Assembly: GCA_037200845.1 (NCBI GenBank)
Contig: JBBCGQ010000001.1
Span: forward strand, 1,736,001 to 1,800,000
DNA from: Bauldia sp.
GTDB lineage: Bacteria > Pseudomonadota > Alphaproteobacteria > Rhizobiales > Kaistiaceae
Direction of reading: 5' to 3'
Length of the DNA stretch: 64,000 nt
The notes beneath the pieces are model-generated. The model was not told where the DNA came from and searched no databases. It was given only the letters and a program-made list of their open reading frames with translations. Position 1 is the first letter of the stretch; each line of letters begins with the position of its first letter. The position numbers and the translations under genes were made by a program. Shown here one piece after another: positions 1 through 8,155 of the stretch.

Positions 1-1
1 G

Positions 2-673
2 CGCATCTCGATACTGGCGCTCGCCGACCAGTATCTCGCCTATATCGAGAAGATCCGCAGCTTGCGGCTGGAGTTGGCCGCCGATTACCTCGTGATGGCG
101 GCGTGGCTGGCGTATCTCAAGTCGCGCCTGCTCATCCCCGAGGTCAGCGACGGCGAGGAGCCGACCGGCGAGGAACTGGCCGCGGCGCTGGCTTTCCGCC
201 TGAAGCGGCTGGAAGCCATGCGCGACGCCGCGGCGCGGCTGGCAAACCGCGACCGCCTCGGCCGCGACGTATTCGTGCGCGGCGATCCCGAGCCGGTCGA
301 GATCAAAAAGAAAAACGAATATTCCGCGACCCTCTACGACCTGCTCTCCGCCTACGCCGTGCAGCGCCAGGAGAAGGCGATATCGGTGGTCACCATCGGC
401 GCCCGCGCCGTCTGGTCGCTGCAGGACGCGCGCTCGGCGTTGACGCGCCTCGTCGGCCACGTCGCCGAGTGGACGCCGATGGAGGTGCTGATGTCGCCGT
501 ATCTCTCCACGCTCGGCATGCGGCGGAGCGTCACGGCAAGTTCGTTCGGGGCGAGCCTCGAGCTCGTGCGCGAAGGCAAGCTCGAGCTGCGCCAGACCGA
601 ACCCTTTGCTCCCCTCTATGTCCGCGATCGCGTCGCCGTCGCGCTGGTGTCACCGGAGACCGGAAATGGCTAA
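2..673 (+). CDS. scpA: Segregation and condensation protein A (5'-truncated by window edge)
   Basis: ScpA is the kleisin subunit of the bacterial SMC-ScpAB condensin, which compacts and segregates the chromosome. The frame is open from base 2, so the N-terminal SMC-neck-binding part lies outside the window and about 223 residues are visible. The visible N-terminal part matches the family (AADYLVMAAWLAYLKSRLLIP), followed by an acidic linker and a C-terminal winged-helix region. The stop overlaps the scpB start by 8 bases, so the two are translationally coupled. The assignment rests on family motifs plus the scpB neighbour. Confidence 0.93.
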   Translation, partial: RISILALADQYLAYIEKIRSLRLELAADYLVMAAWLAYLKSRLLIPEVSDGEEPTGEELAAALAFRLKRLEAMRDAAARLANRDRLGRDVFVRGDPEPVEIKKKNEYSATLYDLLSAYAVQRQEKAISVVTIGARAVWSLQDARSALTRLVGHVAEWTPMEVLMSPYLSTLGMRRSVTASSFGASLELVREGKLELRQTEPFAPLYVRDRVAVALVSPETGNG

Positions 674-1361
674 TAGTGCTGCCGTCATGATCGCCGTCGA
701 CAACGATGCCAACGCCGCGGGCCAGTCGCCGGAAGACTGGCGGCAGAATCTTCGCATGGTCGAGGCGCTGCTGTTCGCCTCCGCCGAGCCGGTCGCCGCC
801 GAGGACCTCGCCGCGCGCCTGCCGGAAGGCGCCGACGTCGCCGGTCTCCTCGCCGAACTCAAGGAGACGTATTCCACCCGCGGCGTAAATCTCGTGCAGG
901 TCGCCGGCAAGTGGTCATTCCGTACCGCCGGCGATCTTTCCTTCCTCCTGTCGCGCGAGGCGGTCGAACAGCGCCGCCTGTCGCGCGCCGCGCTGGAGAC
1001 GCTGGCGATCGTCGCCTACCACCAGCCGGTGACCCGCGCCGACATCGAGGAGATACGGGGTGTGGCGACGTCGTCCGGCACGCTCGACGTGCTGCTCGAG
1101 TCTGGCTGGATCAGGATGCGCGGCCGCCGCAAGGCGCCCGGCCGGCCGATCACCTACGGCACCACCGAGACGTTCCTCACGCATTTCGGCCTCGATACGG
1201 TCGGCGATCTGCCCGGAGTCGACGAGTTGAAGGCCGCCGGCCTGCTCGACTCCCGCGTGCCGGCCAATTTTTCGATTCCCGAACCGCATGCCACGGAAGA
1301 CCTGGCGCCGGACGAGGATCCGCTGGACGAAGCCGATTTGCTGGAAGACCCCAGCCGTTAG
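666..1361 (+). CDS. scpB: Segregation and condensation protein B
   Basis: ScpB dimerises and binds ScpA in the SMC condensin complex. The 231-residue product has the tandem winged-helix core (VEALLFASAEPVAAEDLAARL near residues 30-50; ETLAIVAYHQPVTRADIEEIRG near 110-130; RKAPGRPITYGTTETFLTHFGL near 155-175), which is diagnostic. The ATG at 666 was chosen because it overlaps the scpA stop (ATGGCTAA); an ATG at 687 is a possible alternative. The C-terminal tail is acidic. The scpA-scpB-tatABC order is common in Hyphomicrobiales. Confidence 0.93.
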   Translation: MANSAAVMIAVDNDANAAGQSPEDWRQNLRMVEALLFASAEPVAAEDLAARLPEGADVAGLLAELKETYSTRGVNLVQVAGKWSFRTAGDLSFLLSREAVEQRRLSRAALETLAIVAYHQPVTRADIEEIRGVATSSGTLDVLLESGWIRMRGRRKAPGRPITYGTTETFLTHFGLDTVGDLPGVDELKAAGLLDSRVPANFSIPEPHATEDLAPDEDPLDEADLLEDPSR

Positions 1362-1457
1362 ATTTGCCATCGGCGGCGTTAGCGCCTATTTGAGAAAGCT
1401 GGGCGTAAATGGCAGCCGATAGCGCTGCCGCTTCAAGGAATTGGTGGAGAAGGACCC

Positions 1458-1649
1458 ATGGGTTCACTCAGCATCTGGCACTGGCTCATCGTCATTCTGG
1501 TCGTCGTGCTGCTTTTCGGCCGCGGCAAGATTTCCGACCTGATGGGCGACGTCGCCAAGGGCGTGAAAAGCTTCAAGAAGGGCCTCGCCGACGACGACGA
1601 GACGCCGAAGCCGATCGAAAGCAAGACGCCCGAACAGACCAAGGTCTAG
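1458..1649 (+). CDS. tatA: Sec-independent protein translocase TatA
   Basis: TatA forms the size-variable pore or membrane-weakening patch of the twin-arginine translocase. The 63-residue protein has an N-terminal transmembrane helix (about residues 6-20), the conserved FGRGK hinge, an amphipathic helix containing the [13 protein letters not shown] signature, and a charged tail. An AAGGA ribosome site precedes the ATG. It is followed at short spacing by tatB and tatC, giving the standard operon. A Tat substrate candidate, the DUF1501 protein, is encoded at 29253-30428. Confidence 0.95.
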   Translation: MGSLSIWHWLIVILVVVLLFGRGKISDLMGDVAKGVKSFKKGLADDDETPKPIESKTPEQTKV

Positions 1650-1706
1650 CGGACACCATTCCGCTGTCGCCGGCGCCAAGGCCGGCGGTCGAGAGCGTCA
1701 ATCGGC

Positions 1707-2171
1707 ATGTTTGAAATCGGCTGGACCGAACTCGTTTTGATTGCGGTGGTCGCGATCGTCGTCATCGGTCCGAAGGATTTGCCGCGCGCCATGCGCGTCG
1801 TCGGCCAGTGGAGCGGGCGCATGAAGCGCATGGCCCGCGACTTCCAGGGCCAGTTCAACGAGGCGCTGAAGGAAGCCGAGCTCGACGGCATCCAGAAGGA
1901 CCTGCAGGGCCTGTCGAAGATCGACCCGATCGGCCGCGTCCGAAAGGAATTCGCGTCCATCGAGGCGAGCGTGAAGAAGGACCTGTCGCCGCCCGCCGTT
2001 CCCTCGGTGCCGCCGGTCCATCCGGTCGCTTCCGTCGTGCCCGTTCCCCAGGCGCCGCCCGTTCCCCCGATCCACCCCGTCGCTTCCGTGGTGCCCGTTC
2101 CGCAGGGGCCGCAAGCCGCGACCGTGCCCGCGGCGCCTGACGCGCCCGCCGTGCCGAAGGTCGAGACGTGA
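1707..2171 (+). CDS. tatB: Sec-independent protein translocase TatB
   Basis: TatB forms, with TatC, the receptor for twin-arginine signal peptides. The 154-residue product starts MFEIGWTELVLIAVVAIVVI with the conserved Glu8 and a GP hinge, followed by a long amphipathic helix. The last 60 residues are rich in Pro, Val and Ala and contain a direct repeat: two near-identical 15-residue units (VPPVHPVASVVPVPQ and VPPIHPVASVVPVPQ) separated by a few residues. The stop overlaps the tatC GTG start by four bases (GTGA). Confidence 0.94.
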   Translation: MFEIGWTELVLIAVVAIVVIGPKDLPRAMRVVGQWSGRMKRMARDFQGQFNEALKEAELDGIQKDLQGLSKIDPIGRVRKEFASIEASVKKDLSPPAVPSVPPVHPVASVVPVPQAPPVPPIHPVASVVPVPQGPQAATVPAAPDAPAVPKVET

Positions 2172-2986
2172 CCGACCAGACGCCGCCGCCGGACGAAGTC
2201 GAGGCGAGCCGCGCGCCGCTGCTGACGCACCTGATCGAGCTGCGCTCGCGCCTGATCCGCGGGATCATTGCCGTCCTCGTCGCGTTCGTGCTGTGCTTCG
2301 TCTTCGCCAAGCAGATCTACAACGTGCTGCTCATCCCCTACGTCTGGGCGGCGGCGAACCACGGCGACGCGGCGAAGCTGATCTATACCGCGCCGCAGGA
2401 ATATTTCGTCACCCAGATGCGCGTCGCGCTGTTCGGCGCGCTGTTCATCGCCTTCCCGGTGATAGCGACGCAGATCTATGGCTTCGTCGCGCCCGGCCTC
2501 TACAAGAACGAGCGCAAGGCATTCATCCCGTATCTCATCGCGACGCCGGTGCTGTTCGTGCTCGGCGCCTCGGTGGTCTTCTTCATCCTGATGCCGCTGG
2601 CGCTCCGCTTCTTCCTCTCGCTGCAGCAGTCGGGCAGCGTCGACAGCGCGTCGATCGAGGCGCTGTTCAAGGTCAGCGACTATCTCTCGCTGATCATGGG
2701 CCTGATCCTCGCCTTCGGCCTGGTCTTCCAGTTGCCGGTGATCCTGACGCTCTTGGCTCGTGTCGGCATTGTCTCCTCCGCATTCCTGAAAAGCGGGCGG
2801 CGCTACGCCATCGTGCTGTCGTTCGTCGCGGCCGCGGTTCTGACCCCGCCGGACATCATCTCGCAGATCGCATTGGCGATCCCAACGCTCGCCCTCTACG
2901 AGGCCTCGATCTGGGCCGTAAGGGGCGTCGAGAAGCGGCGGAACGAGGCGGAAGCCGCCGCGGCCAAGGCGACCAGCGCGACCTGA
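2168..2986 (+). CDS. tatC: Sec-independent protein translocase TatC
   Basis: TatC is the integral membrane receptor of the Tat system. The 272-residue protein shows the family opening (APLLTHLIELRSRLI), the conserved FAVPGLYKNE-type loop (here FVAPGLYKNERKAFIP) and six hydrophobic segments. The C-terminus is charged and Ala-rich. The GTG start overlaps the tatB stop. The gene is followed by a short inverted-repeat element (3011-3099) and then serS. Confidence 0.95.
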   Translation: MTDQTPPPDEVEASRAPLLTHLIELRSRLIRGIIAVLVAFVLCFVFAKQIYNVLLIPYVWAAANHGDAAKLIYTAPQEYFVTQMRVALFGALFIAFPVIATQIYGFVAPGLYKNERKAFIPYLIATPVLFVLGASVVFFILMPLALRFFLSLQQSGSVDSASIEALFKVSDYLSLIMGLILAFGLVFQLPVILTLLARVGIVSSAFLKSGRRYAIVLSFVAAAVLTPPDIISQIALAIPTLALYEASIWAVRGVEKRRNEAEAAAAKATSAT

Positions 2987-3010
2987 CCGGACCGTCACCC
3001 GATCCGCGCT

Positions 3011-3099
3011 CGTCGCCCCGGCGAAAGCCGGGGTCCAGCGCTGAAGGCGTCGCGAGGTCGGCTGTCGCGCGCTGGATTCCGGCTTTCGCCGGAATGACG
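3011..3099. repeat. REP-like inverted-repeat element, copy A
   Basis: Two outward arms, each itself a palindrome, face each other: a left arm around CCCCGGCGAAAGCCGGGG (3011-3040) and a right arm around TTCCGGCTTTCGCCGGAA (3070-3099), both flanked by CCAGCG/CGCTGG. It has no coding capacity. It lies between tatC and serS. Related copies are at 9050-9157, 39378-39471, 52762-52861, 52899-52995 and 60034-60127. Confidence 0.8.
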
Positions 3100-3178
3100 G
3101 AGCGGGGATGCGAGACGGCATGACGCGCAGCCGGTTTGGCGCTACAAGGCCGCACCAAACGCCGGCCTGAGACCCGCC

Positions 3179-4651
3179 ATGCTCGACATCAGATGGATCC
3201 GCGACAACCCCGAGGCGCTTGACCGCGCGCTGGCGAACCGCCGCCAGCAGCCGGCATCGTCGCGCCTCATCGCGCTGGACGAAGCCCGCCGCGCTGCGAT
3301 CCAGAAGCTCGAGGAAGCGCAAGGCCGCCGCAATGCGGCCTCCAAGGAGATCGGCGCCGCCAAGGCGAAGAAGGACGAGGCGACGGCATCGCGCCTGATG
3401 GCCGAGGTCGCATCGCTGAAGGACACGATGGCGGCGCTTGAAACGGATTCCAAGGCTGCCGAAAAGGCGCTGCAAGATGCGATGGCGATCATCCCGAACG
3501 TGCCGCAGGACGACGTGCCCGTCGGCGAGGACGAGCACGGCAATGTCGAGTATCGCCGCTGGGGCGCGAGCCCCACGCTGAACGCGGCCAAGGAGCACTA
3601 CGAACTCGGCGAAGCCCTCGGCCAGATGGATTTTGAAGCCGGCGCCAAGCTCTCCGGTTCGCGCTTCGTCGTGCTGAAGAAGGGCCTCGCGCGCATGGAG
3701 CGCGCCATCGGCCAGTTCATGCTCGATCTCCACACGGAGGAGCATGGGTACACGGAAGTGCAGCCGCCGTTGCTGGTCCGGGATGAGATTCCGTATGGCA
3801 CGGGAAACCTGCCGAAGTCGGCGGAGGATATGTTCTTGGCTTCAAGTGAAGAGGCCATCGGCGCAGATGAATGCGAGTCGAACATTGGCCCGTCCGGTGA
3901 AGTGGTTCTCACATTCAAAGGTCCGCGAGCGGCGGCATTAGCGAGCGCAGCGGAGTTGGCCGAGACGCAAGGTAAGCTAAGGGTGCGCCTCTCGAAGAAG
4001 ACGGCGCGAGATAAGGACTTTGCGCTGCCGATATTCGAGACACGGCGCCTCTGGCTCATACCCACCGCCGAAGTCCCCCTAACAAATCTGGTCCGTGAAT
4101 CGATCCTCTCCGAGGACGAACTGCCGCTGCGTTTCACGGCGCTGACGCCGTGCTTCCGCTCCGAGGCCGGCGCTGCCGGCAAGGACACGCGCGGCATGCT
4201 GCGCCAGCATCAGTTCGACAAGGTCGAGCTGGTGTCGATCACGACGCCGGAAAAATCGAAGGACGAGCACGAGCGCATGCTCACTTGCGCCGAGGAGGTG
4301 CTGAAGCGCCTCGGCCTGCACTATCGCGTCATGACGCTGTGCACCGGCGACATGGGCTTCGCCTCGCAGAAGACCTACGACATCGAGGTCTGGCTGCCGG
4401 GGCAGGGGACGTTCCGCGAGATTTCGTCGTGCTCGGTGTGCGGCGATTTCCAGGCCCGCCGGATGCAGGCGCGCTATCGCCCGAAAGAGGGCAAAAACGT
4501 AAGGCTGGTGCACACGCTGAACGGATCCGGCGTCGCCGTCGGCCGCGCGCTGATCGCGGTGATGGAGAACTACCAGAACCCGGATGGGTCGATCACGGTG
4601 CCGGACGCGCTGCGCCCCTACATGAATGGCATCGAGCGGGTGGAGGCGTGA
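3179..4651 (+). CDS. serS: Seryl-tRNA synthetase with internal insertion
   Basis: This cytoplasmic enzyme charges tRNA-Ser (and tRNA-Sec where present). The N-terminal coiled-coil tRNA-binding arm (residues 1-110) and the class II core are present: motif 2 ([21 protein letters not shown] region) and motif 3 ([18 protein letters not shown]). At 490 residues it is about 60 longer than the usual 425-430. The excess sits between the [13 protein letters not shown] segment and [15 protein letters not shown] (about residues 221-282), where standard enzymes have only a few residues. The DNA of this stretch (about 3740-4085) is AT-richer with less biased third positions than the rest of the gene. The reading frame is intact and the catalytic motifs are kept. 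Confidence 0.95.
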   Translation: MLDIRWIRDNPEALDRALANRRQQPASSRLIALDEARRAAIQKLEEAQGRRNAASKEIGAAKAKKDEATASRLMAEVASLKDTMAALETDSKAAEKALQDAMAIIPNVPQDDVPVGEDEHGNVEYRRWGASPTLNAAKEHYELGEALGQMDFEAGAKLSGSRFVVLKKGLARMERAIGQFMLDLHTEEHGYTEVQPPLLVRDEIPYGTGNLPKSAEDMFLASSEEAIGADECESNIGPSGEVVLTFKGPRAAALASAAELAETQGKLRVRLSKKTARDKDFALPIFETRRLWLIPTAEVPLTNLVRESILSEDELPLRFTALTPCFRSEAGAAGKDTRGMLRQHQFDKVELVSITTPEKSKDEHERMLTCAEEVLKRLGLHYRVMTLCTGDMGFASQKTYDIEVWLPGQGTFREISSCSVCGDFQARRMQARYRPKEGKNVRLVHTLNGSGVAVGRALIAVMENYQNPDGSITVPDALRPYMNGIERVEA

Positions 4652-4840
4652 CCCCACCCACCACGCTTCGCGCGGTCCCCCCTCCCCGTGCCGGGGAGGG
4701 ATGGAGCCCAGCCGAACTGTTGCAGTGTATTCTTGCCAGCGAAGCATACTCCAATCCCTCCCCGTTCCGGGGAGGGGGGACCACGCCCCCGGGTCCGGCC
4801 GCAGGCCGGCCCGAGGACAGGCTCCGCGTGGTGGGTGGGG
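4652..4840. repeat. Inverted-repeat element with 15-bp perfect ends (CCCCACCCACC family)
   Basis: The ends CCCCACCCACCACGC (4652-4666) and GCGTGGTGGGTGGGG (4826-4840) are a perfect inverted repeat, with internal CCTCCCCG/CGGGGAGG palindromes. It is non-coding and begins directly after the serS stop. Its right end supplies the GGGGAG that appears to be the surE ribosome-binding site. A related copy is at 44352-44479. Confidence 0.8.
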
Positions 4841-4847
4841 AGTTGCT

Positions 4848-5639
4848 TTGATCAAGCGCATTCTCATCACCAACGACGACGGCATCCACGCGCCGGGCCT
4901 CGCCGTGCTGGAGCGCATCGCCGCTGCGATCTCCGACGACGTCTGGGTCGTTGCGCCCGAATTCGACCAGAGCGGCCTGGCGCACTCGCTGACGCTGAAC
5001 GACCCGCTGCGCCTCCGCCAGATTTCGGAACGTCGCTTCGCGCTTCGCGGCACGCCGAGCGATTGCGTCATCATGGCCGTGCGGCGGCTGCTCGCCGCGC
5101 GGAAGCCGGACCTCGTGCTCTCCGGCGTCAACTCCGGCTCCAATCTCGCCGACGACGTGACCTACTCGGGCACGGTGGCGGGCGCCATCGAAGGCACGCT
5201 GCTGGGCATCCCGTCGATCGCGCTCAGCCAGGCGGCGCACTACGACGGTAACGAGCGCGTCGTGCCGTGGGAGACGGCGGAGGCGCACGCGCCCGATATC
5301 CTGCGCCGCATCCTCGCCTTCGGCTTCCCGGAGGGCGTGCTCTACAATCTCAATTTCCCGAACACGACGCCGGAAGCCGCCGGTCCGCTCACGGTGACGT
5401 ACCAGGGCAAGCTCGCGCACGGTCTGCACATCGAGGAGCGCCGCGACGGCCGCAATCTGCCCTACTACTGGCTGATGTTCCGGCGCGAAGCGGAGACGTT
5501 CGCGGCAGGCAGCGACCTCGAGGCGGTGACCGAGGGGAAAATTTCGCTGACGCCGCTCCGCCTCGACCTTACCGCCCACGATCTCACCGATCCGCTTCGG
5601 CATCATTTCCAGCGCGACACGGGCGCCGGCCGGGCGTAA
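4848..5639 (+). CDS. surE: 5'/3'-nucleotidase SurE
   Basis: SurE is a metal-dependent nucleoside-monophosphate phosphatase of survival and stress physiology. The 263-residue product has the N-terminal [11 protein letters not shown] metal-binding motif, the PEFDQSG motif, the RGTPSDCV segment and the [22 protein letters not shown] signature. The TTG at 4848 was chosen because it has GGGGAG five bases upstream and starts two residues before the conserved RILITNDDG strand; the open frame reaches further back, into the repeat element. It is followed by pcm after 10 bases, the classic surE-pcm pair. Confidence 0.94.
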   Translation: MIKRILITNDDGIHAPGLAVLERIAAAISDDVWVVAPEFDQSGLAHSLTLNDPLRLRQISERRFALRGTPSDCVIMAVRRLLAARKPDLVLSGVNSGSNLADDVTYSGTVAGAIEGTLLGIPSIALSQAAHYDGNERVVPWETAEAHAPDILRRILAFGFPEGVLYNLNFPNTTPEAAGPLTVTYQGKLAHGLHIEERRDGRNLPYYWLMFRREAETFAAGSDLEAVTEGKISLTPLRLDLTAHDLTDPLRHHFQRDTGAGRA

Positions 5640-5649
5640 CCATCTCAGC

Positions 5650-6315
5650 ATGGTCGAGTCCGGCGGACAGGGCGACGACAGGCGCATCAGGATCGCCGAG
5701 CTGATCCTGCGGCTGCGTCGCGCCGGCATCATGGATCAGCGCATCGTCGCTGCCATCGAGTCGGTGCCGCGCGAATTTTTCGTGCCCGCCGAAAGCCAGG
5801 CCGAGGCTTACGCCGAGCGCGCGTTGCCGATCGAATGCGGCCAGACGATCAGCGCGCCGGTCATCGTCGGCATCATGACCGTGGCGCTCGACGTCGGCGA
5901 CCGCGACCGGGTGCTCGAGATCGGCACCGGCACCGGCTACCAGAGCGCGGTGCTCGCGCGCCTCGCCCGCCGCGTCTACACGATGGATCGCTTCCGCACG
6001 CTGATGACGGCGGCGGAATCGCGCTTCAAGTCGCTCCGCCTCGGCAACATCACGACGCTGGTCGGCGACGGCATGCAGGGCTGGCCCGAGCAGGCGCCAT
6101 TCGACCGCATCATCGTCACGGCGGCCGGCGAGGAGGTGCCGCCGGCGCTGAAGAAGCAGGTGCGGGTCGGCGGCGTCATCGTCATTCCGGTCGGACCGGC
6201 CGACGGCGTGCAGAAACTGCTGCGGCTGGAGCGGACCGAGGATGGATTTACGGAGAAGACGCTGGCCGATGTGCGTTTCGTGCCGCTGATCCCGGGCAAG
6301 GCGGCGCGGCTGTAA
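5650..6315 (+). CDS. pcm: Protein-L-isoaspartate O-methyltransferase
   Basis: It uses S-adenosylmethionine to repair isoaspartyl residues in ageing proteins. The 221-residue product shows the family signatures: VPREFFVPAE near residues 37-46, the GQTISAPVIVGIM substrate loop and the SAM-binding glycine motif LEIGTGTGYQSAVLA. It lies 10 bases downstream of surE and upstream of a LysM/M23 protein, reproducing the surE-pcm-nlpD arrangement of proteobacteria. No rpoS follows, as expected in alphaproteobacteria. Confidence 0.95.
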   Translation: MVESGGQGDDRRIRIAELILRLRRAGIMDQRIVAAIESVPREFFVPAESQAEAYAERALPIECGQTISAPVIVGIMTVALDVGDRDRVLEIGTGTGYQSAVLARLARRVYTMDRFRTLMTAAESRFKSLRLGNITTLVGDGMQGWPEQAPFDRIIVTAAGEEVPPALKKQVRVGGVIVIPVGPADGVQKLLRLERTEDGFTEKTLADVRFVPLIPGKAARL

Positions 6316-6336
6316 GCAAGCGAGCTGTCGCCAACT

Positions 6337-6516
6337 AGTCACCTCTCCCTGAAAGGGAGAGGGCTTCGCCTCTTAGGAGCGAAACGAGTTAGAGGCGAAG
6401 GGTGAGGGTCCAAGGCAGGAGTTAGAATGAGAGATCCGCTGACCCTCGCCCTTCCTCCCTAGGCTCGCCTCGCTCGCCAAGTTCGGAAGCCCTCTCCCTT
6501 TCAGGGAGAGGGGACT
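6337..6516. repeat. Inverted-repeat element (CTCTCCCTGAAAGGGAGAGGG family), copy 1
   Basis: This gene-free stretch between pcm and the M23 gene is mostly one element. Its ends are AGTCACCTCTCCCTGAAAGG and, in inverse orientation at 6490-6516, the complementary CCTTTCAGGGAGAGGGGACT. The interior contains secondary palindromes (GCTTCGCCTCT/AGAGGCGAAG). There is no coding capacity. A diverged copy is at 48589-48769. Confidence 0.8.
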
Positions 6517-6664
6517 CATTGGCGGTGACGCCCTGGGAAACAGAGGCGCGCCGCGCTACGGCCCGCAGCGGCCAATGCCAAACCACATGGTTTCCGCTTA
6601 AACCTTTGGCAACCTTACTGGCGTTAACTCGCTTCAGTTCCCTAGTTCTGTTGCGAGTTGCTCA

Positions 6665-8071
6665 ATGCGTAGCCCTGTATTCGCGTTCGGTTCGCGTCGC
6701 GTTGGCGGTGCGGCTTTGGTGGTTCTGCTCGCCGGTATGAGCGCCTCCTGCAGCAATTCGCTGCGGCTCCAGGAACCCTTCTTCACCTCCTCCACCGAAA
6801 ACCAGCGCGAGATCATCGGGCAGGACAACACGGGCGCCAGCGCCGGCTACCAGCCGATGCCGCCGGTCGCCCGCAACGACGATGTCTCCCGCTCCGATCT
6901 CCCGCCGCCGCCGGTCACCAGCTACGCCTCGGCCGCCCCGTCAGACGATTACGCCGCGCCCGCCAGCGACGGCGCCTTCGAATGGTCCGCCGTCGGCGGC
7001 CGCGTCATCACCGTCGGCAATAACGAGAATCTCGATGCGCTGACCGCCAAGTTCGGCGTGCCCGGCGAGCAGCTCCTCGCCGCCAACCAGATGTCGTCGC
7101 CCGCGCAGGTCCGCCCGGGCAAGATCATGGTCATCCCGCGCCGCGTCGCGATCGCGCCGGACCGCCTGCGCAACACGGACACACCGTCCTACGCCGCGGC
7201 GCAGCCGATGCCGGCTGCTCCGGCGATGGTGAAGCCGGCGCCGCAGGTGTTCGCCGCCGGCAGCTCGACCTACACCGTGCAGCCCGGCGAGACGCTGTTC
7301 GGCGTCGCCCGCAAGGCCAACATGACGCCGGTCGAGCTTGCCTCGCTGAACGGCATCAACACCGATACGCAGTTGCAGGTCGGCCAGACGCTCCGCCTCA
7401 AGGGCAGCGTCGCGATTGCCCAGAACACCAAGCCCACCATCCTCGGCGCGCCGGCGAAGCCGCTCGGCCAGCTCGTGATCAACAAGGACAACGGCACCTC
7501 GACCGCGATCGCGACGAACGAGCCGAAGATCCGCCTGACGTCGCCGGCCGATAGCGCGGAGACGGGCCAGCTCGTCGCCAACGCGCCGAAGATTCCGGCC
7601 GTCCCGGCATTGCCCGAGGCGACGCCGTCGCCGACCGACGCCAAGGCGACCGCCGACATCGACGATGCCGCCGACGCCGCGTCTTCCGACGGCAAGTCGT
7701 TCCGCTGGCCGGTGCGTGGCCGCATCATCTCGGGCTTCGGCGCCAAGCCGAACGGCGAGAAGAACGACGGCATCAACCTCGCCGTGCCGGAAGGCACCTC
7801 GGTCAAGGCGGTGGAGACCGGTACCGTGATCTACGCCGGCAACGAGCTCGCCGGCTACGGCAACCTCGTGCTCATCCGCCATGCCGACGGCTGGGTCTCC
7901 GCCTACGCCCACAACAAGGACATCCTGGTGAAGCGCGGCGATACCGTCCGCCGCGGCCAGACGATCGCCCACGCCGGCATGAGCGGTTCGGTCACCGCCC
8001 CGCAGGTTCACTTCGAGCTGCGCAAAGGCGCCAAGCCGGTCAATCCGCTGGACTACCTCGCCGGCGCGTAA
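6665..8071 (+). CDS. LysM/M23 (LytM) envelope lipoprotein, DipM/NlpD-like
   Basis: A 468-residue exported protein with a hydrophobic signal ending in a probable lipobox Cys at about residue 29 (MSASCS), two LysM peptidoglycan-binding domains (about residues 100-150 and 200-245), an Ala/Pro-rich linker and a C-terminal LytM/M23 domain (about 345-468). The domain keeps the distal HFEL strand, but the first zinc-ligand motif (HxxxD) reads NDGINLA, without the His. It is therefore probably a non-catalytic amidase activator like NlpD, EnvC or Caulobacter DipM, acting at the division septum. Its place after surE-pcm supports this. Confidence 0.85.
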   Translation: MRSPVFAFGSRRVGGAALVVLLAGMSASCSNSLRLQEPFFTSSTENQREIIGQDNTGASAGYQPMPPVARNDDVSRSDLPPPPVTSYASAAPSDDYAAPASDGAFEWSAVGGRVITVGNNENLDALTAKFGVPGEQLLAANQMSSPAQVRPGKIMVIPRRVAIAPDRLRNTDTPSYAAAQPMPAAPAMVKPAPQVFAAGSSTYTVQPGETLFGVARKANMTPVELASLNGINTDTQLQVGQTLRLKGSVAIAQNTKPTILGAPAKPLGQLVINKDNGTSTAIATNEPKIRLTSPADSAETGQLVANAPKIPAVPALPEATPSPTDAKATADIDDAADAASSDGKSFRWPVRGRIISGFGAKPNGEKNDGINLAVPEGTSVKAVETGTVIYAGNELAGYGNLVLIRHADGWVSAYAHNKDILVKRGDTVRRGQTIAHAGMSGSVTAPQVHFELRKGAKPVNPLDYLAGA

Positions 8072-8155
8072 TTCCCGCCGGTGACGTGCACTTGATCAGT
8101 CCTGACCTCCGGAAGGGATCCTGGTCAAAACAGGGCTGGCGGGGCGCCTGCGTCC

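Noticed and set aside
1646-3745. 699-codon open frame on the minus strand across tatB, tatC and serS
   Set aside because: It is antisense to three well-supported genes, is full of Arg/Asp/Gln runs typical of shadow frames in GC-rich DNA, and has no conserved motif.
4652-4840. Insertion sequence
   Set aside because: Perfect terminal inverted repeats but only 189 bp and no transposase; treated as a non-autonomous palindromic element.
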